Assembly: GCA_033026295.1 (NCBI GenBank)
Contig: CM065173.1
Span: 5,208,001-5,272,000, forward strand
Reading direction: 5' to 3'
Length of the DNA: 64,000 nucleotides
Source of the DNA: Channa striata
Taxonomy: Eukaryota > Chordata > Actinopteri > Anabantiformes > Channidae
Shown here: one piece after another, positions 1 through 10,880 of the stretch
Layout: every line of letters starts with the position of its first letter
How positions within the stretch are numbered: position 1 is the stretch's first letter
Position numbers and translations under genes: made by a program
The notes under the pieces: generated by a model
Database searches by the model: none
What the model was told of the DNA's origin: nothing
What the model saw: the letters and a program-made list of their open reading frames with translations, nothing else

Positions 1-2755
1 TTTGGACCCTCAGCATTATGGACTTTAGTTTATGCCCAAACTTTAGTCCCTTACAATCATTCTTTGATTCTGTGTCCATTTATGTGATACATTTATGGAA
101 CTGAGAGATACTTTGCTCAGTGGGAATGAAGGCTTTCAGACGTCAGGTATAATAAACACAGTATTCACATGTGCATATGTTTGTGTTGTCTCTAGTTATT
201 CAGACTAAGTAGTTTTTCGTTTTTGTGATGGAGTACTTGACTTTTTTTGGGGGAAGTATTTAACAGTAAAACAGATTAAAAATGTGTGAGAACACCAGCG
301 AGGAAAGTGCCTTTAACATTTTTTACTTGAATGTTGAGCTCATGTTTTTGTTGTTTCTTGATAATCCACTTTGCTCCCTGACATTAAAAGAACCCACGTG
401 CCCAAGTTTTGGACCTTAATTATCAATTGGGGTTTTAAACCACTGCTTTTTAAACCCCCCCCATGATTTATAAAATAACCTTTACATCTAAATCGATCGT
501 ACACAGATTTTAAAATAAATATCCTCTAAGTATGTTTGATTAGTTTTGATCCTGCAGCCTGGATTTGCTCATTTGTGGATGACATAGACCTCTGTTAGTG
601 TCCATAAACTTTTTTTTTTGTCCAGTCCTGTTTTTAATGTCCACGGCACAGGACAGGAAGCAAAGTCAGGCTGCAGGCTGGGCTGACAACTCACCAAAGG
701 TGAGTAGAGAAGCTTCACTGTACCTGATCTGTATTGTGATTAGGGACAATGCGATTAATGTAAAAAAAAAAGACGGAACTGTTTCTTTAAAGGACTTTGG
801 ATTGCAGTTTCATTTGAAGACATGAAATCATTTTTCCACCATCTGTCAGTTTGTGGTTTAGGTCTTCCTTATTCTTGGTATGAAGGGGTAAATGTGTTGA
901 ATTTGCATATCATTTCTGCCAAAAGCTCATTTACCCCCTCTCTCTCTAACTCCTGTTGATTATGGAGCTGCCTCTCTTCAACAGACAGGACTAATTTTCT
1001 CTCTTCCACAGACGCTATTTTCAGAGCGTTGCTTCTCACCGGTGCATCAAAGTCATCACCATCTCGACTACGCGAAAACACCGTAAATGGCGGCAGCGGT
1101 GACTCAAATTGCCCCTACACTTGGGACAACGTGGCAGCTTGTGTTTCCCCCCACATCCAGGCCTGCGAAATGCAGCGGAGGAACAGCCTTCAGAAATGAT
1201 TGCTTTTATGCTAAAGGGTTCTAAACGGCGTGATGGGCAAGCGGTGATCGTCTGCTCTGGTCTGAAGATTGAAGCAAGGCATCAATAAACAATGAGGGCT
1301 GGAAGAGAGCGGCTAGAGAAGCTCTTCATTAGCCGTCACAGCAGCGGCCTCCACTTCCCTCTTTTATCTCAGATGAGTCACTCTCCATCTCTGGGTGTTT
1401 CAATCCGACGGGTCGGCCCAGTCGCCCACCCCCTTCCTCTCCTCATCCCCCCGACTTCTTGCCTTTCATGTCTTAAATCCACACTCTATGTGTCACCTCC
1501 AGTCATTGTCTGGCTTTTTTCTCTCAATTAAACTCTCTCCTCCCCCTCCTCCTTCTTCTTCTTCTGCAGGCCAGGCACAAAATCAAATGAGCGAAAGTGT
1601 GGGAGAATTAAATCCAAATGTGTCTTGCATATTATCCCAGACACATGAGAGCTGAGCGGAGATGACCTGCTGGAGCCAATTAAAAGGCAAAGAGTCGTCT
1701 CCCTTGATGTGCGCTATCACTGATGTGCTATCTTACCTCTAGGCTGTGTGATATTGGCTGTTTGATGGGACAAGTGAGCAGATCTCTGCTCATCTTTGTC
1801 ATGTTGGAGGTAAAAAGTGACGAGTCCAAGTGAGCCAGGAAGATCTATTACAGTAATGGTCCTACTCAGAAAAAAAGCCCAATACTCTTTGCTTTTTCAT
1901 TTTAATGCGCACGTACTCAGGATCAGCTCAGATGTGTGTCATTAGGTAAATGCTATGTTTAAAAGTCGAGCTGCTCTTGAACCTATGAACCTTCTCAGGA
2001 TTTCCTGGCATGCAGTTTATGCTCTGAAGGCTACTTCTCCTCTAACAGTGGCTAAATTCAAATGCCTACCCTCAGGATTTATGGACCGTTCACTCAGGGT
2101 CATACATACCTTGACATTTTTGAAGGGCTCACCATTATCACCTCCTTGTGTCAGATTTGTGAAGGTGCATGGCCACAAGGGTATAAAATGAATCTACCAG
2201 ATTTCAAACCTCAAGAGCCACGGATATGACCTTATATTAATGTCTGTGTAGTTTTGCAGCCTTCCCGTAGAAAAACAGTGAGACCGGATAAAAAGCCAGA
2301 TAAAAAAGGACAGAGGTTGACAAATTAAAGCTTGACTCCATTTGTTAGCACCTTTCTGTTTTATGATATCATCCATCTTTTCTTAATTTCATCAGTACTG
2401 TAAACAGCTGCTATTCCTAAGAGAATCAGGAACCTAAAGCAAGGTGCCATCTGCACAGATGAAACCTGAAAAGGCCAACACTCACCACAGACGCCTAACA
2501 CCACACTAAAACCTGTAGTTTTTCTGCATACTAACCCACGTTGACTACTGCTAATATGTCAAGTAAGTGTTTCTAATAAAACCATGGAAGGAGAAGCTGA
2601 CACTATCCGTCTCTGTAGCGATTTGTTTTTGTAAAGTTATGTGACTGTAATGCAACTTTGATTAGAAATGTAGTTTAGTAAAAGTCAGGCCCACACTTGA
2701 GTGAAGTACAAACATGCATACTAGTTAGATCACACTAATGGTTAAAACATTTTGT
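1..2755. other. Non-coding spacer, no gene recognised
   Basis: The stretch is AT-rich vertebrate spacer with short reading frames on both strands, none with a recognisable domain. A pyrimidine-rich tract at about 1530-1570 ends in a CAG and looks like a splice acceptor, but no coding block follows it. About 1620-1740 is more balanced in composition and non-repetitive, with an AATTA core, and could be a conserved noncoding element; I cannot test that without an alignment. There is a C run near 455-462. Confidence 0.6.
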
Positions 2756-2801
2756 ATAAAATAAATAAAAAATAAAATTAAAATATAAAATAAAATAAAA
2801 A
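2756..2801. repeat. A-rich (AAAAT)n-like low-complexity tract
   Basis: The + strand is almost only A and T here, with repeated AAAT and AAAAT units interrupted by single bases. A similar shorter tract lies at 3303-3330 and another at about 5457-5475. These are simple low-complexity sequence, possibly old retroposon tails, but no retroposon body is seen next to them. Confidence 0.8.
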
Positions 2802-4855
2802 GAAATATCAACTGTATCAAAACTGCAACTTAGTGACACCAAATTGATGCTTCTCTCGGCTTTTACTGCAGCTTTACTTTCCTGTTTCTTTAGGTTTTCT
2901 TTTTTTAACCTCTTCTTTAGGAGGTGAAATCTGTGCATTTTGGATCATCGTACCAATTAGTGTTGATGCATTTCTCCATAAATCTGCAGATAAAATGTGT
3001 CTGTTCACCTCTGCATTCATTCTGCCGCCAGCACCTCGAGTTATATGATCGGTGAAGATCAGTGAACACACAGTGATATGTACCGGCTACGCCCATAGTG
3101 TTCAAAATGGCTGCTTTCCTCCCACAGACAGCTGTCCGACTTTCATGTTAATTCATCCCCCAACAACAATAGTCTTTACAGGTGAAACACGATGTTACAA
3201 TAAAGAGTAACGCCGAGCACATACTCAAAAATAACAGGACCTGTCGGCTCACTTACAATTCTATCATCTCATCTAACAACGTAGCACTTTTTGTAACCAG
3301 GAGTAAAAAATAAAATAAAATAAATAAAACAGTGGAAATTTGGATCTTCAGTGAACTGCAAATTTAGTTTTATTGTAGCATATATATTTATATTTAGGCC
3401 TTAGATATATTCACCTGGACTGGACTGAAGTAATTTGGCAAGTTGTGAAAACTCTCTGACCATAAATATTAGGCAGGTACGACTATATTTATTTGCCAGA
3501 CACTTTGTAGATGGTTTTGTTCACACCTCCATTTAGAGCTGTCCGCTATGATCTGATCACACTAGGCACAGCTGAATAGATCCGCTCTTTATTGCTGTGT
3601 GAAAGGGAGGTAAACTCACTCAGCTCACACAATGGAAGAAATGAATAAATGAAGTGACGAAACCCAATGATGGGAAAGCAACAAGATGCAAGCAAAAGAA
3701 ACAACAACTAAAGAGGTCAAAACATCCAGTCCCTTTGACTGGGGGGTGGTGAGCAATCACACATTCAGCGGCTCACATGATTAAGTTATGAAAGCTTGTA
3801 TTTGTAGGTGGGCACGTTCACAGCTAGTTCATCACTTTTTCACACAAACATAAAACCCTGCAAATGAAAAGGAAAAAAACGGATCAAAGTTGGTTTCCAG
3901 TTGTTTCCCCTGACTGTATAATTGATGTACCTGCAACTTTTTAATCACCATCCTCATCTGTTATTAATACCATAACCATAAAAATCATAGTCATTATCAT
4001 CACCGTGACTGTGTCAGAACTGCCTTAACATTCACGGCCACCAGCTCGTCGCTGCTGCTCTTGCCAATAAAGAGGCGAGACATCAGGACGGTGGGGCCTG
4101 TATCTGTGCAGGCATGGACATCTGGCTCGGTTTCAGAGCTCGTCTTCGGCAGCAGAGCCGGGGAGGGGAAATCTCCTGTGACAATACATCAGTGGAAGAT
4201 CCTCCGCAGCCATATGCTGCCTTTAAAAGCTGCCTCTTTCGCCCACTTTGCACCACGATGGGGATGTTTAAAGAGTGTTGACAGGGTACTTAAAGTGCTC
4301 ATTAACAGAGGCACGTCCAGCATGTTTGGGAAGGACCTGCTTTACAACACAGGGGGCCTTAAATTACTCTAACACTCCTACTTCTTCTTTTTACTTTCTC
4401 GTTCCCCCTCTTTTCAAACTGCTGACCTCAATCGCAACACCGCCGGTAAACGTCCGCCGTTTCACGACGATGAGAGAAAAGATGCCACACCTGCAGAAAA
4501 ATGACAAGAGAAAATCCTTGTTAGAGTCTGGCTCAGTGCCAGTGTGAAATGAGAGGAGGAGGAGAGGGGAGGGCAAAGCAATCAGATGGCACCTTCCTAC
4601 TCCAAGTGATGGATGGTGAGAATGAGGCGGCGTTCCAGCAACACGTCTCCCTACGGGGGTTTCCTCTTGGCTGCTGGTGTAAAGGTTTGCACTTAGAGAA
4701 ATGTTGTGGGATCATTCTGTTTGTTGGTGACAGATGTGGACAAGTTGAGGGATGTTTCTTCGGGGTCAACAGCTGAGCACAGTCACGTGACTCTAATGTT
4801 TGCAGAGAGGCCCAGGAATAGCAATGTTAAGGGCAAGGTAACTCCACTACGCTAC
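2802..4855. other. Non-coding spacer, no gene recognised
   Basis: I see no gene. It contains an AAAAT-type tract at 3303-3330. A more GC-balanced block at about 4030-4330 has short open frames, such as one at 4061-4372 on the + strand, with no resemblance to a known protein and no splice or promoter context. The overlapping frames around 4391-4776 on both strands are typical of chance frames in a locally GC-richer segment. Confidence 0.55.
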
Positions 4856-5410
4856 TGCAGGCCACATTGTCGTCGAGTGTAGCGTGGATATTTTATGTCC
4901 CCATTGGAAGAATCGTGACATACCACATGACTTTGGCTGTGACGCAAATCAGATTTTTTTATGAGCAGCAAAAATGACATGGAATCTAATTTTTCAGATA
5001 CATATCTGATGTTTGAGTTTTGAATTTCATCTGACTTTGACGTCACTGTGATGAGGGTCTTGGTGTGAGAGTCTTGTGGAGAGGCACCGGCAGATGTAAT
5101 CAGAGCTTTGACTTGATATCCGTACATTTCGGATCTGCTTCTGTAAATCCCACCACTCCTGGCTCCGACTCGACATCCGCACACCCACAAAGCCACAAAC
5201 GTTGTCCTCTTTCTCTGCATCCTTCTTGACTTTGTCATTTGCTTACAAGTTTGTGTGCTTCCACTGAACACAAACTTCTGCTGCATTTTGTTTCCATATA
5301 CATGATTGTTCGTTTGCAGGTCACGGCCAGTTCACAATGGAGTCCAGCGTATGTCACGTTTAAACAATAATGTAAACAGCCACACGAACACTTCGGCAGG
5401 ATCTTTTTCA
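4856..5410 (-). mobile_element. Probable decayed non-autonomous DNA transposon copy
   Basis: The wording of this stretch resembles dispersed fish repeats that carry alternating AAATCAGATTT and CAGATA..TCTGATG motifs (about 4945-5012) and, at the other edge, a phrase like GTAAACAGCCACACG (5371-5385). The longest reading frame of the window outside the LINE, 144 codons on the minus strand at 4852-5286, lies inside it. It has no coding features I recognise and is probably accidental. I could not define terminal inverted repeats or a target-site duplication, so the class, orientation and edges are uncertain. The call rests on general recognition, not on a library search. Confidence 0.3.
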
Positions 5411-8400
5411 TTTTAGAGAAACGGCGCTATAGCTCATGTTCACTATTTAAAAGAACAAAAAAATAAAATAAAAATGATGAGCTGGTGGAGGGCAGCCGGA
5501 CACACTGACCGGACAGACCTGGAGTGACATATAATGGCAAATGTTGATATTTAGAGAGCAATTAAAAATCATCGGTGAAGCCACTTTATACTGTAGGAGG
5601 AAATCAAAGGAAGCTGCTTTGAACTTTTTGTTATCGGCTCACCACAGCACCACATAAATGCAACAACTGTATGGCAACAAAAGCAAGGCAGCCCTGCAGG
5701 GAATATAATTCAAGCATAATGTGCACTAATCACATACAATGTAATACCTCCATCCAGCGGAACATCAATCAGACCTCAAGCAGCAGCAGCAGCAGTGGCA
5801 TAGCCTCTTTACATCAAGTACATACTCAACTTCATTCTAGGTTTGATCACAATGCAAATCACCTCCAGATCCATTAGAGGTTTGACTCAAATTAGTAGTT
5901 ACATTTAATAATATCCATTTTTTCCCCTGAGAGATCCTAATAAGGAACACAACCTTCTGGAGCACATGTGTAAATGGTTGTTCACCCTCGCCTTAAACTG
6001 AACTTTAGTCCCTTTATGTTGGGAACGGTGACAGACAACTCCAGTGACTTTGTCTGTATTAACCCAGCGGATCTACAAAAATGTGCCTGGCTCGACGGAG
6101 CGGTGGCGCAGCTTTAATGGAAGCTAAACAGAGTTCAGCACATTGTTTTAATGCCGAGCTCTATTGCCTTTTGTAGTAAAAAAGATTTAAGTACTGTGGT
6201 TTGATAACGCTGGTGCAAAACGGTGCAATTTCTCATGAAAAATGAATTCACAGTCCTCTACTGAAGTCTTTTCAGTCTCCATTCAACTTTGGCCATCTCT
6301 TTCTGCGGTAAATAGTCTGCCCCCATGCTTTCTGGACCAAAACACTTTGCTCACCCATCAACCTCTTCTCCTTTCTCCTCCAATTCTATAACCTCCACCC
6401 GCTCTTCCCCCTCTCTCCTTCCCATCCTCTCCATCCCATCAATTGGAAATCTCTCGGCATCACACCTCAGACACCCAATCCCAGGCAGACAACTCCACCG
6501 AGTATTAAACAAACATAAGCAGAGAATGGAGTGGCTTCTGGAGAGGTAGATGGTCGGGGTGATAGGATTGCCAGACAGAAGGGGCAGAGAATCACAAGTG
6601 CTCTGAATTGTAGGTCTGGGGCTGCCTGAGTAAAAAAAGAGCTTAACATGATGACAGTGAAGCGGTGCGACATCTGTATTGGCTGCAGAAACAGCAAACA
6701 AAAATGAGAGGAGGAAAAAGGCGGGAGGACAGGACAGCTCCTCTGATCCATTCAAGTTCAGTCAAATTGGAATTACTAAATCATGAAAAGAATTAATTGA
6801 AAACATTCCCCTACTGTTGCCGGATGATGAAAATGTTTCAGTGACTTGACATCATCAGCGTTAAGCCGGTGTCATTCCCCCGCGGTTTGACGGGTTTACC
6901 TTCAGACGGGCTCGGCTGGACGATCGACACGGGAGAATTTCTACAGAGGCCCGAGATATCAAAGGCGGGCTGGGTGTAAATAATGGAGATTTAAAAGTCG
7001 AAAATGTTCTCTGCCTGCGCTCGCTGCATACCGCTCCTTCATTACTCGAGCTGAATTTATTTTCTGAGCGCTCTTGTTGAGTTTCTGTTGATGAAATTGT
7101 TCTCACAAGAGGGCAAACTGAGACAGACATGCAGCTTTTAACCACATGCTGCTAACCTCCCACCCAGGGAATTTCCCTCCGACTGCACCGCTGAATTTCT
7201 TTTGTGCATTTGAGCAAAGGCTTTAAAAGGGAGAAAAACTGAGTTTCAACCCCCTGATGCATTTTCCCTTTGTCCTCACATTGTTCAGTTTGCATCAGGA
7301 GCCGTTTGTTTCTGCGTATCTGTGCCTCACAACACAGGACTCAGGTAAAGTGGACACAAAACAGTGATTATAGTTCCTCTTATTTTTAGATTGTTATTTT
7401 GACGGTTTATTTCTTCCTTTAAAAGGACACTGTAATCTCCTGTCGTATCCATGTCGCCCTAATGCAGTGACCCTCGTTAACAGCATCATTAATAATCACT
7501 CTTTGTCTTAAATGTCCCATCAGTTTCTTATTCTCATTCAAAGATTATTGCGCTTGAATGCTACGTGTCTTGTGGTCAATTCATAGTTACTGACACTAGT
7601 CTGCAAACTGCTAAAGCTAATAAAAAAAATCTGTTGCCATGGTTACCTGCCGCTGAACAGATTGGCAATGCAGGTAAATAGTTCTTTTAGACTAAGTTGG
7701 AAAGATATGTTTTCTAATATATTTTGTGAAAGTGCTAATGCGTTGCTGTATAAAGTAGCTAGAAATAATATTACTAAAAGAATGAGGTAACACGTTCTAT
7801 TTCTGCTTTTCAGCAAAATGTACATAACCTACCAGTTTATGTTGACACTGCAGACGACAAACCACGGACTGATGCATGCTGTGCTAAGTTTGGATGGTTG
7901 TTTCCTGTCAGTGGACACACCGACAATATGTCAGTGTCATTGATTTGTTTTTACAAGCCAATATTCTTTTTGAAATATCTAACTTGTCAGTGTGGGACGC
8001 TGCCATTTCACTTAATTGAAAATTATTTCTGTGACATTTTATCAAGATTGACTCTGCTGGTGCTTGTTTGCTGGACTTTAACCTGTAGAATAACTTTATT
8101 TCAGGTTTTACTGTGGATCCAAATGTCCCCAGGAATTTGCATTAAGCACAATGATGCACAAAGCAGCTACAGTGTTTTTATATGAGCCATAGTGCAGATT
8201 TATATAATATAAAGACCACGTAGCTGGACTGGAAGAGCTGAAAAACAACATAAGACGCATGTGAAACACTATGAGACACGAGAATCAACATGTAAAGGTT
8301 TATGGATACAATAAATCAAAAGTTTTTTTGCTTTTTTTATTGTTGTGCTTGTATTTGTGTTTGCTTTGGATGAAACAAGTCTGTGCACTGGGTGGGGATG

Positions 8401-9684
8401 TGTTGTTTTCCCTGTATTGTCGAGCTCTACAGAGGCTGACTGAGAGAAATGACAGTAAGAGCCCACTGAGAGATTTTCCAGGCGTATGGGTCCATTTTCT
8501 GGTTCAGATCAGGTTAGCGCTGTTGTAAAATTGAGTTTATTTGGGCGTAAAAACTCCAAACATGAGCTTATGAAGGCGGCACATCCCTCTGCTTGTATAT
8601 TGAGCGGTTCTCGCCCTTCTTCTTCTTCTACCACAGCTTCGGAGGTTTGCTCGTGTTCGGAGATATTGATTGAAGCGCCATAAGCCAGGCGGATGTGCGA
8701 GTTCTTCTCGCCAAATGTCTTTAAGGTTTTTCTGTGTTAATTCATTCACACTTTGAGTCCGGGTTCACACGGGGCCACATTTTCTTTCTCATTATCCTCG
8801 GGTTTGTATACGGCTCTAAATACATTCTAAGTGCAATCTGATGCAGGCCCTTAAATGTTTTATGAGTTAAACCTTTCTGTAGTTCCCATCTCGGCTCTGG
8901 TTGATATGCATTTGTGCAGAGCTGTCAGAGTCGGGGCACTTAGCTCTCAGTCAGCCTTCTGCTAACATGGCGGTATCTCTCGCTGCTTTAGATACTGCAA
9001 ATAATGAAAGGGGGACTCGGCGGTCTTTCAAAGAGCTCTTCAGAACATTTTTTTTCTTACAAAATAGCTCCCTCTAATTCTGCACTGAATACAATTGCTT
9101 CTGGGGCACAATGAAAATGTTCTTCCCCCAGCAGCGGCCTCGCTCATCTCTCACACTCACGTTCCAAAGTCACAGCTCACCACAAAGGCGGAGATAAAGG
9201 AGTCCTGAAGCTTCCTTTTTCGAGTGCAGCTTTATTTAGTTCATATTTTTAGAGATGGACAAGTTCACCCCGCAAAACATGTAACTGACATTTTGGCTCA
9301 GTTTGACCTTTTTTAATGTGGTGTTTTTTTGTGTAAGCAAATATGTCTGCAAAATATTCTAATAGTCAAATACATGCAGTGTTGTACTGATAAAATTGCA
9401 CAGTAAAATAATGGGTGTGACTGATGTGCTGTAGCTGACTGGGGTCAAGATGGATCGGTACCCAGCAGAGTCCAGTCCACTGTGTTTTTTGACACTTCTT
9501 CATCATGGTGGCCTCTCCTCACATGTCCGTGAGTCTGAAGCCTGGGTTAGATTGGACCTGCAGTAGAAGCACATCCGCTGTGAGATGTGTTGTCACTTCA
9601 AAATATTTCCACTGCAACCACGAAGATTAGATGAAATATATTTTGGTTAAAACGATCAAATCTATCTTTTAAGTGGCACAAATT
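5411..9684. other. Non-coding spacer with small simple repeats
   Basis: No gene is supported. It contains a short CAG/AGC trinucleotide run at 5779-5795 and a pyrimidine-rich tract at about 6355-6440. A CpG-rich, GC-richer block at about 6850-7200 could be regulatory. A near-palindromic RFX-type box lies at 7633-7646. The frames at 6351-6755 (minus) and 8271-8683 (plus) look like chance frames: they are leucine- or serine-rich low-information translations without domain motifs. Confidence 0.55.
7633..7646. promoter_or_regulatory. X-box-like (RFX) motif
   Basis: The sequence GTTGCCATGGTTAC reads as two half-sites facing each other around an AT spacer. It differs at one position from the symmetric RFX X-box GTTGCCATGGTAAC. 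RFX factors bind such sites in enhancers and ciliary gene promoters. A single motif in 64 kb can arise by chance, and no gene start is visible nearby, so function is only a possibility. Confidence 0.25.
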
Positions 9685-9687
9685 AAC

Positions 9688-9805
9688 CCATCCATTCATT
9701 ATTTGTTTATATCGTGATTAGAGTTGCAGTGGATGGAGTCTATCCCAGCTGTCACAGGGAAAGAGGTGGGGTCCACCCTGGACAGGTCTTCAGTCTGTCT
9801 TGTCC
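9688..9805 (-). repeat. Dispersed teleost repeat fragment, reversed
   Basis: The run ATGGAGTCTATCCCAGCTGTCAC (9734-9756) followed by GGTCCACCCTGGACAGGT is the reverse of a very common fish repeat whose other strand reads like CCTGTCCAGGGTGGACC and ends near TCCATCCA. The fragment at 41511-41646 appears to belong to the same family in the opposite orientation and carries the adjoining CTCCCACAGTCCAAAGAC core. The family class is not certain to me; only the end part is present here. It has no coding content. Confidence 0.6.
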
Positions 9806-9845
9806 ATAAAGTCTTCAGTTGAAATTGGGAACCGAGCCAGCTCTA

Positions 9846-10379
9846 GCTCACCAACTTAATGATCTGTAGGCAGTTTGGAGGTAAAATAATGTGCTCATGT
9901 AACTAATACAAGCATGAATCCACTGATAAAATGTGCCGTTGATTGCTGTAAACAAATCCCACCATCTTCATTGTGTTGTCACTTCTTTTAGTGCCGTTCT
10001 GCCTCCTTGACCCTCTACAGCTTATTTCCACGGAGCCGATGTTGCTGATGACTCACGCTTTGTGCAGCACAGACGCTCTGTTGTTATTCTGACAGCTGTT
10101 GGTTTTGACGGCGGATCACAGGTGAACACTTTAAATACTTTGATGCTCAGAATAGGATCTGACACATTACATCTGAGGAGGGTTTAGAGCACATCAGCCG
10201 ATTAAAAAAAATGACAGCAAATTATTGAGCAAGTTTTAAGTTGACTTGTGTTGAAAAGTGAAGAAATAATCACAGACAAATGGCTGATTCCTTCAATTGT
10301 TTTATGAAAAAAAGATATTTAGAGCTGCATAATAGAATAAATAGCTGGTTAAAAACGCTCTCGTCTCTCATTTTACTCC
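9846..10379. other. Non-coding spacer, no gene recognised
   Basis: Ordinary AT-rich spacer follows the dispersed repeat fragment. No reading frame, repeat or motif stands out apart from a run of eight A at about 10204-10211. Confidence 0.6.
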
Positions 10380-10880
10380 ATCTCCTACCTTCTCCTCTTC
10401 TACCTGTGCACAGAGCCTGACACAAATCACAAAAAGGGAGACCCACCACTGTTTAATTCCAGCCCGCGATCAATCTCCAATCAGCAGCACCATATAGGTA
10501 ATCACTAGAATCTTCAGAAGGAGAAGAAAGCCAATTTTGGCGGCCCATATATCAGTGTGTGGGATCCCCTCATTGATTGGTGTGTGAATATGGGCCTGCA
10601 GCAGCAGCAGCATGGAAACGCCAGGCGGAGGGAGATTGTTTGTTTATGGGCATCAGGTATTTTCTGCAGCAGATGGCATTGTCGGGGGGGGGGCTCAATT
10701 TCACATCAGGCAGAGTGTTGGGAGCCGTCTTGTCCAGGCCAAGGTGTCTGACTGTACACCATCATCAATATCGATATGTCAGAGCTGCTCGCCACACGCT
10801 TTGCTTCGCCAGGAGTGGACATATGCCTAATTACAGCGAGGCGCTGGCATTTTGGGAAACGCTGTTGTTTGTTGTCCTGC
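10380..10880. other. Candidate conserved noncoding island
   Basis: This island is GC-richer than its surroundings and not repetitive, and it contains dense short motifs of the kind seen in vertebrate enhancers. Examples are a CCATATATCAG phrase at about 10543-10553, an ATTGATTGG CCAAT-type core at 10572-10580, a CAG repeat at 10597-10611 and TTGTTTGTTTA forkhead-like sequence at 10636-10646. A run of ten G lies at 10684-10693. Three overlapping plus-strand frames (10557-10894) read through it but show no codon pattern or domain, so I treat it as noncoding. Conservation is inferred from style only. Confidence 0.35.

Noticed and set aside
4852..5286. 144-codon minus-strand open frame as a possible gene
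   Set aside because: No recognisable domain and no splice or promoter context. It lies in a stretch that reads like a decayed dispersed repeat, and a frame of this length is expected by chance in 64 kb on six frames.
5671..5877. Poly-serine frame as a coding trinucleotide repeat
   Set aside because: The CAG/AGC run is only about six units, and the surrounding frame has no start context or domain.
6351..6755. 134-codon minus-strand frame as a gene
   Set aside because: It reads through a purine/pyrimidine-biased tract giving Glu/Gly/Arg-rich sequence; a second frame on the same strand is also open.
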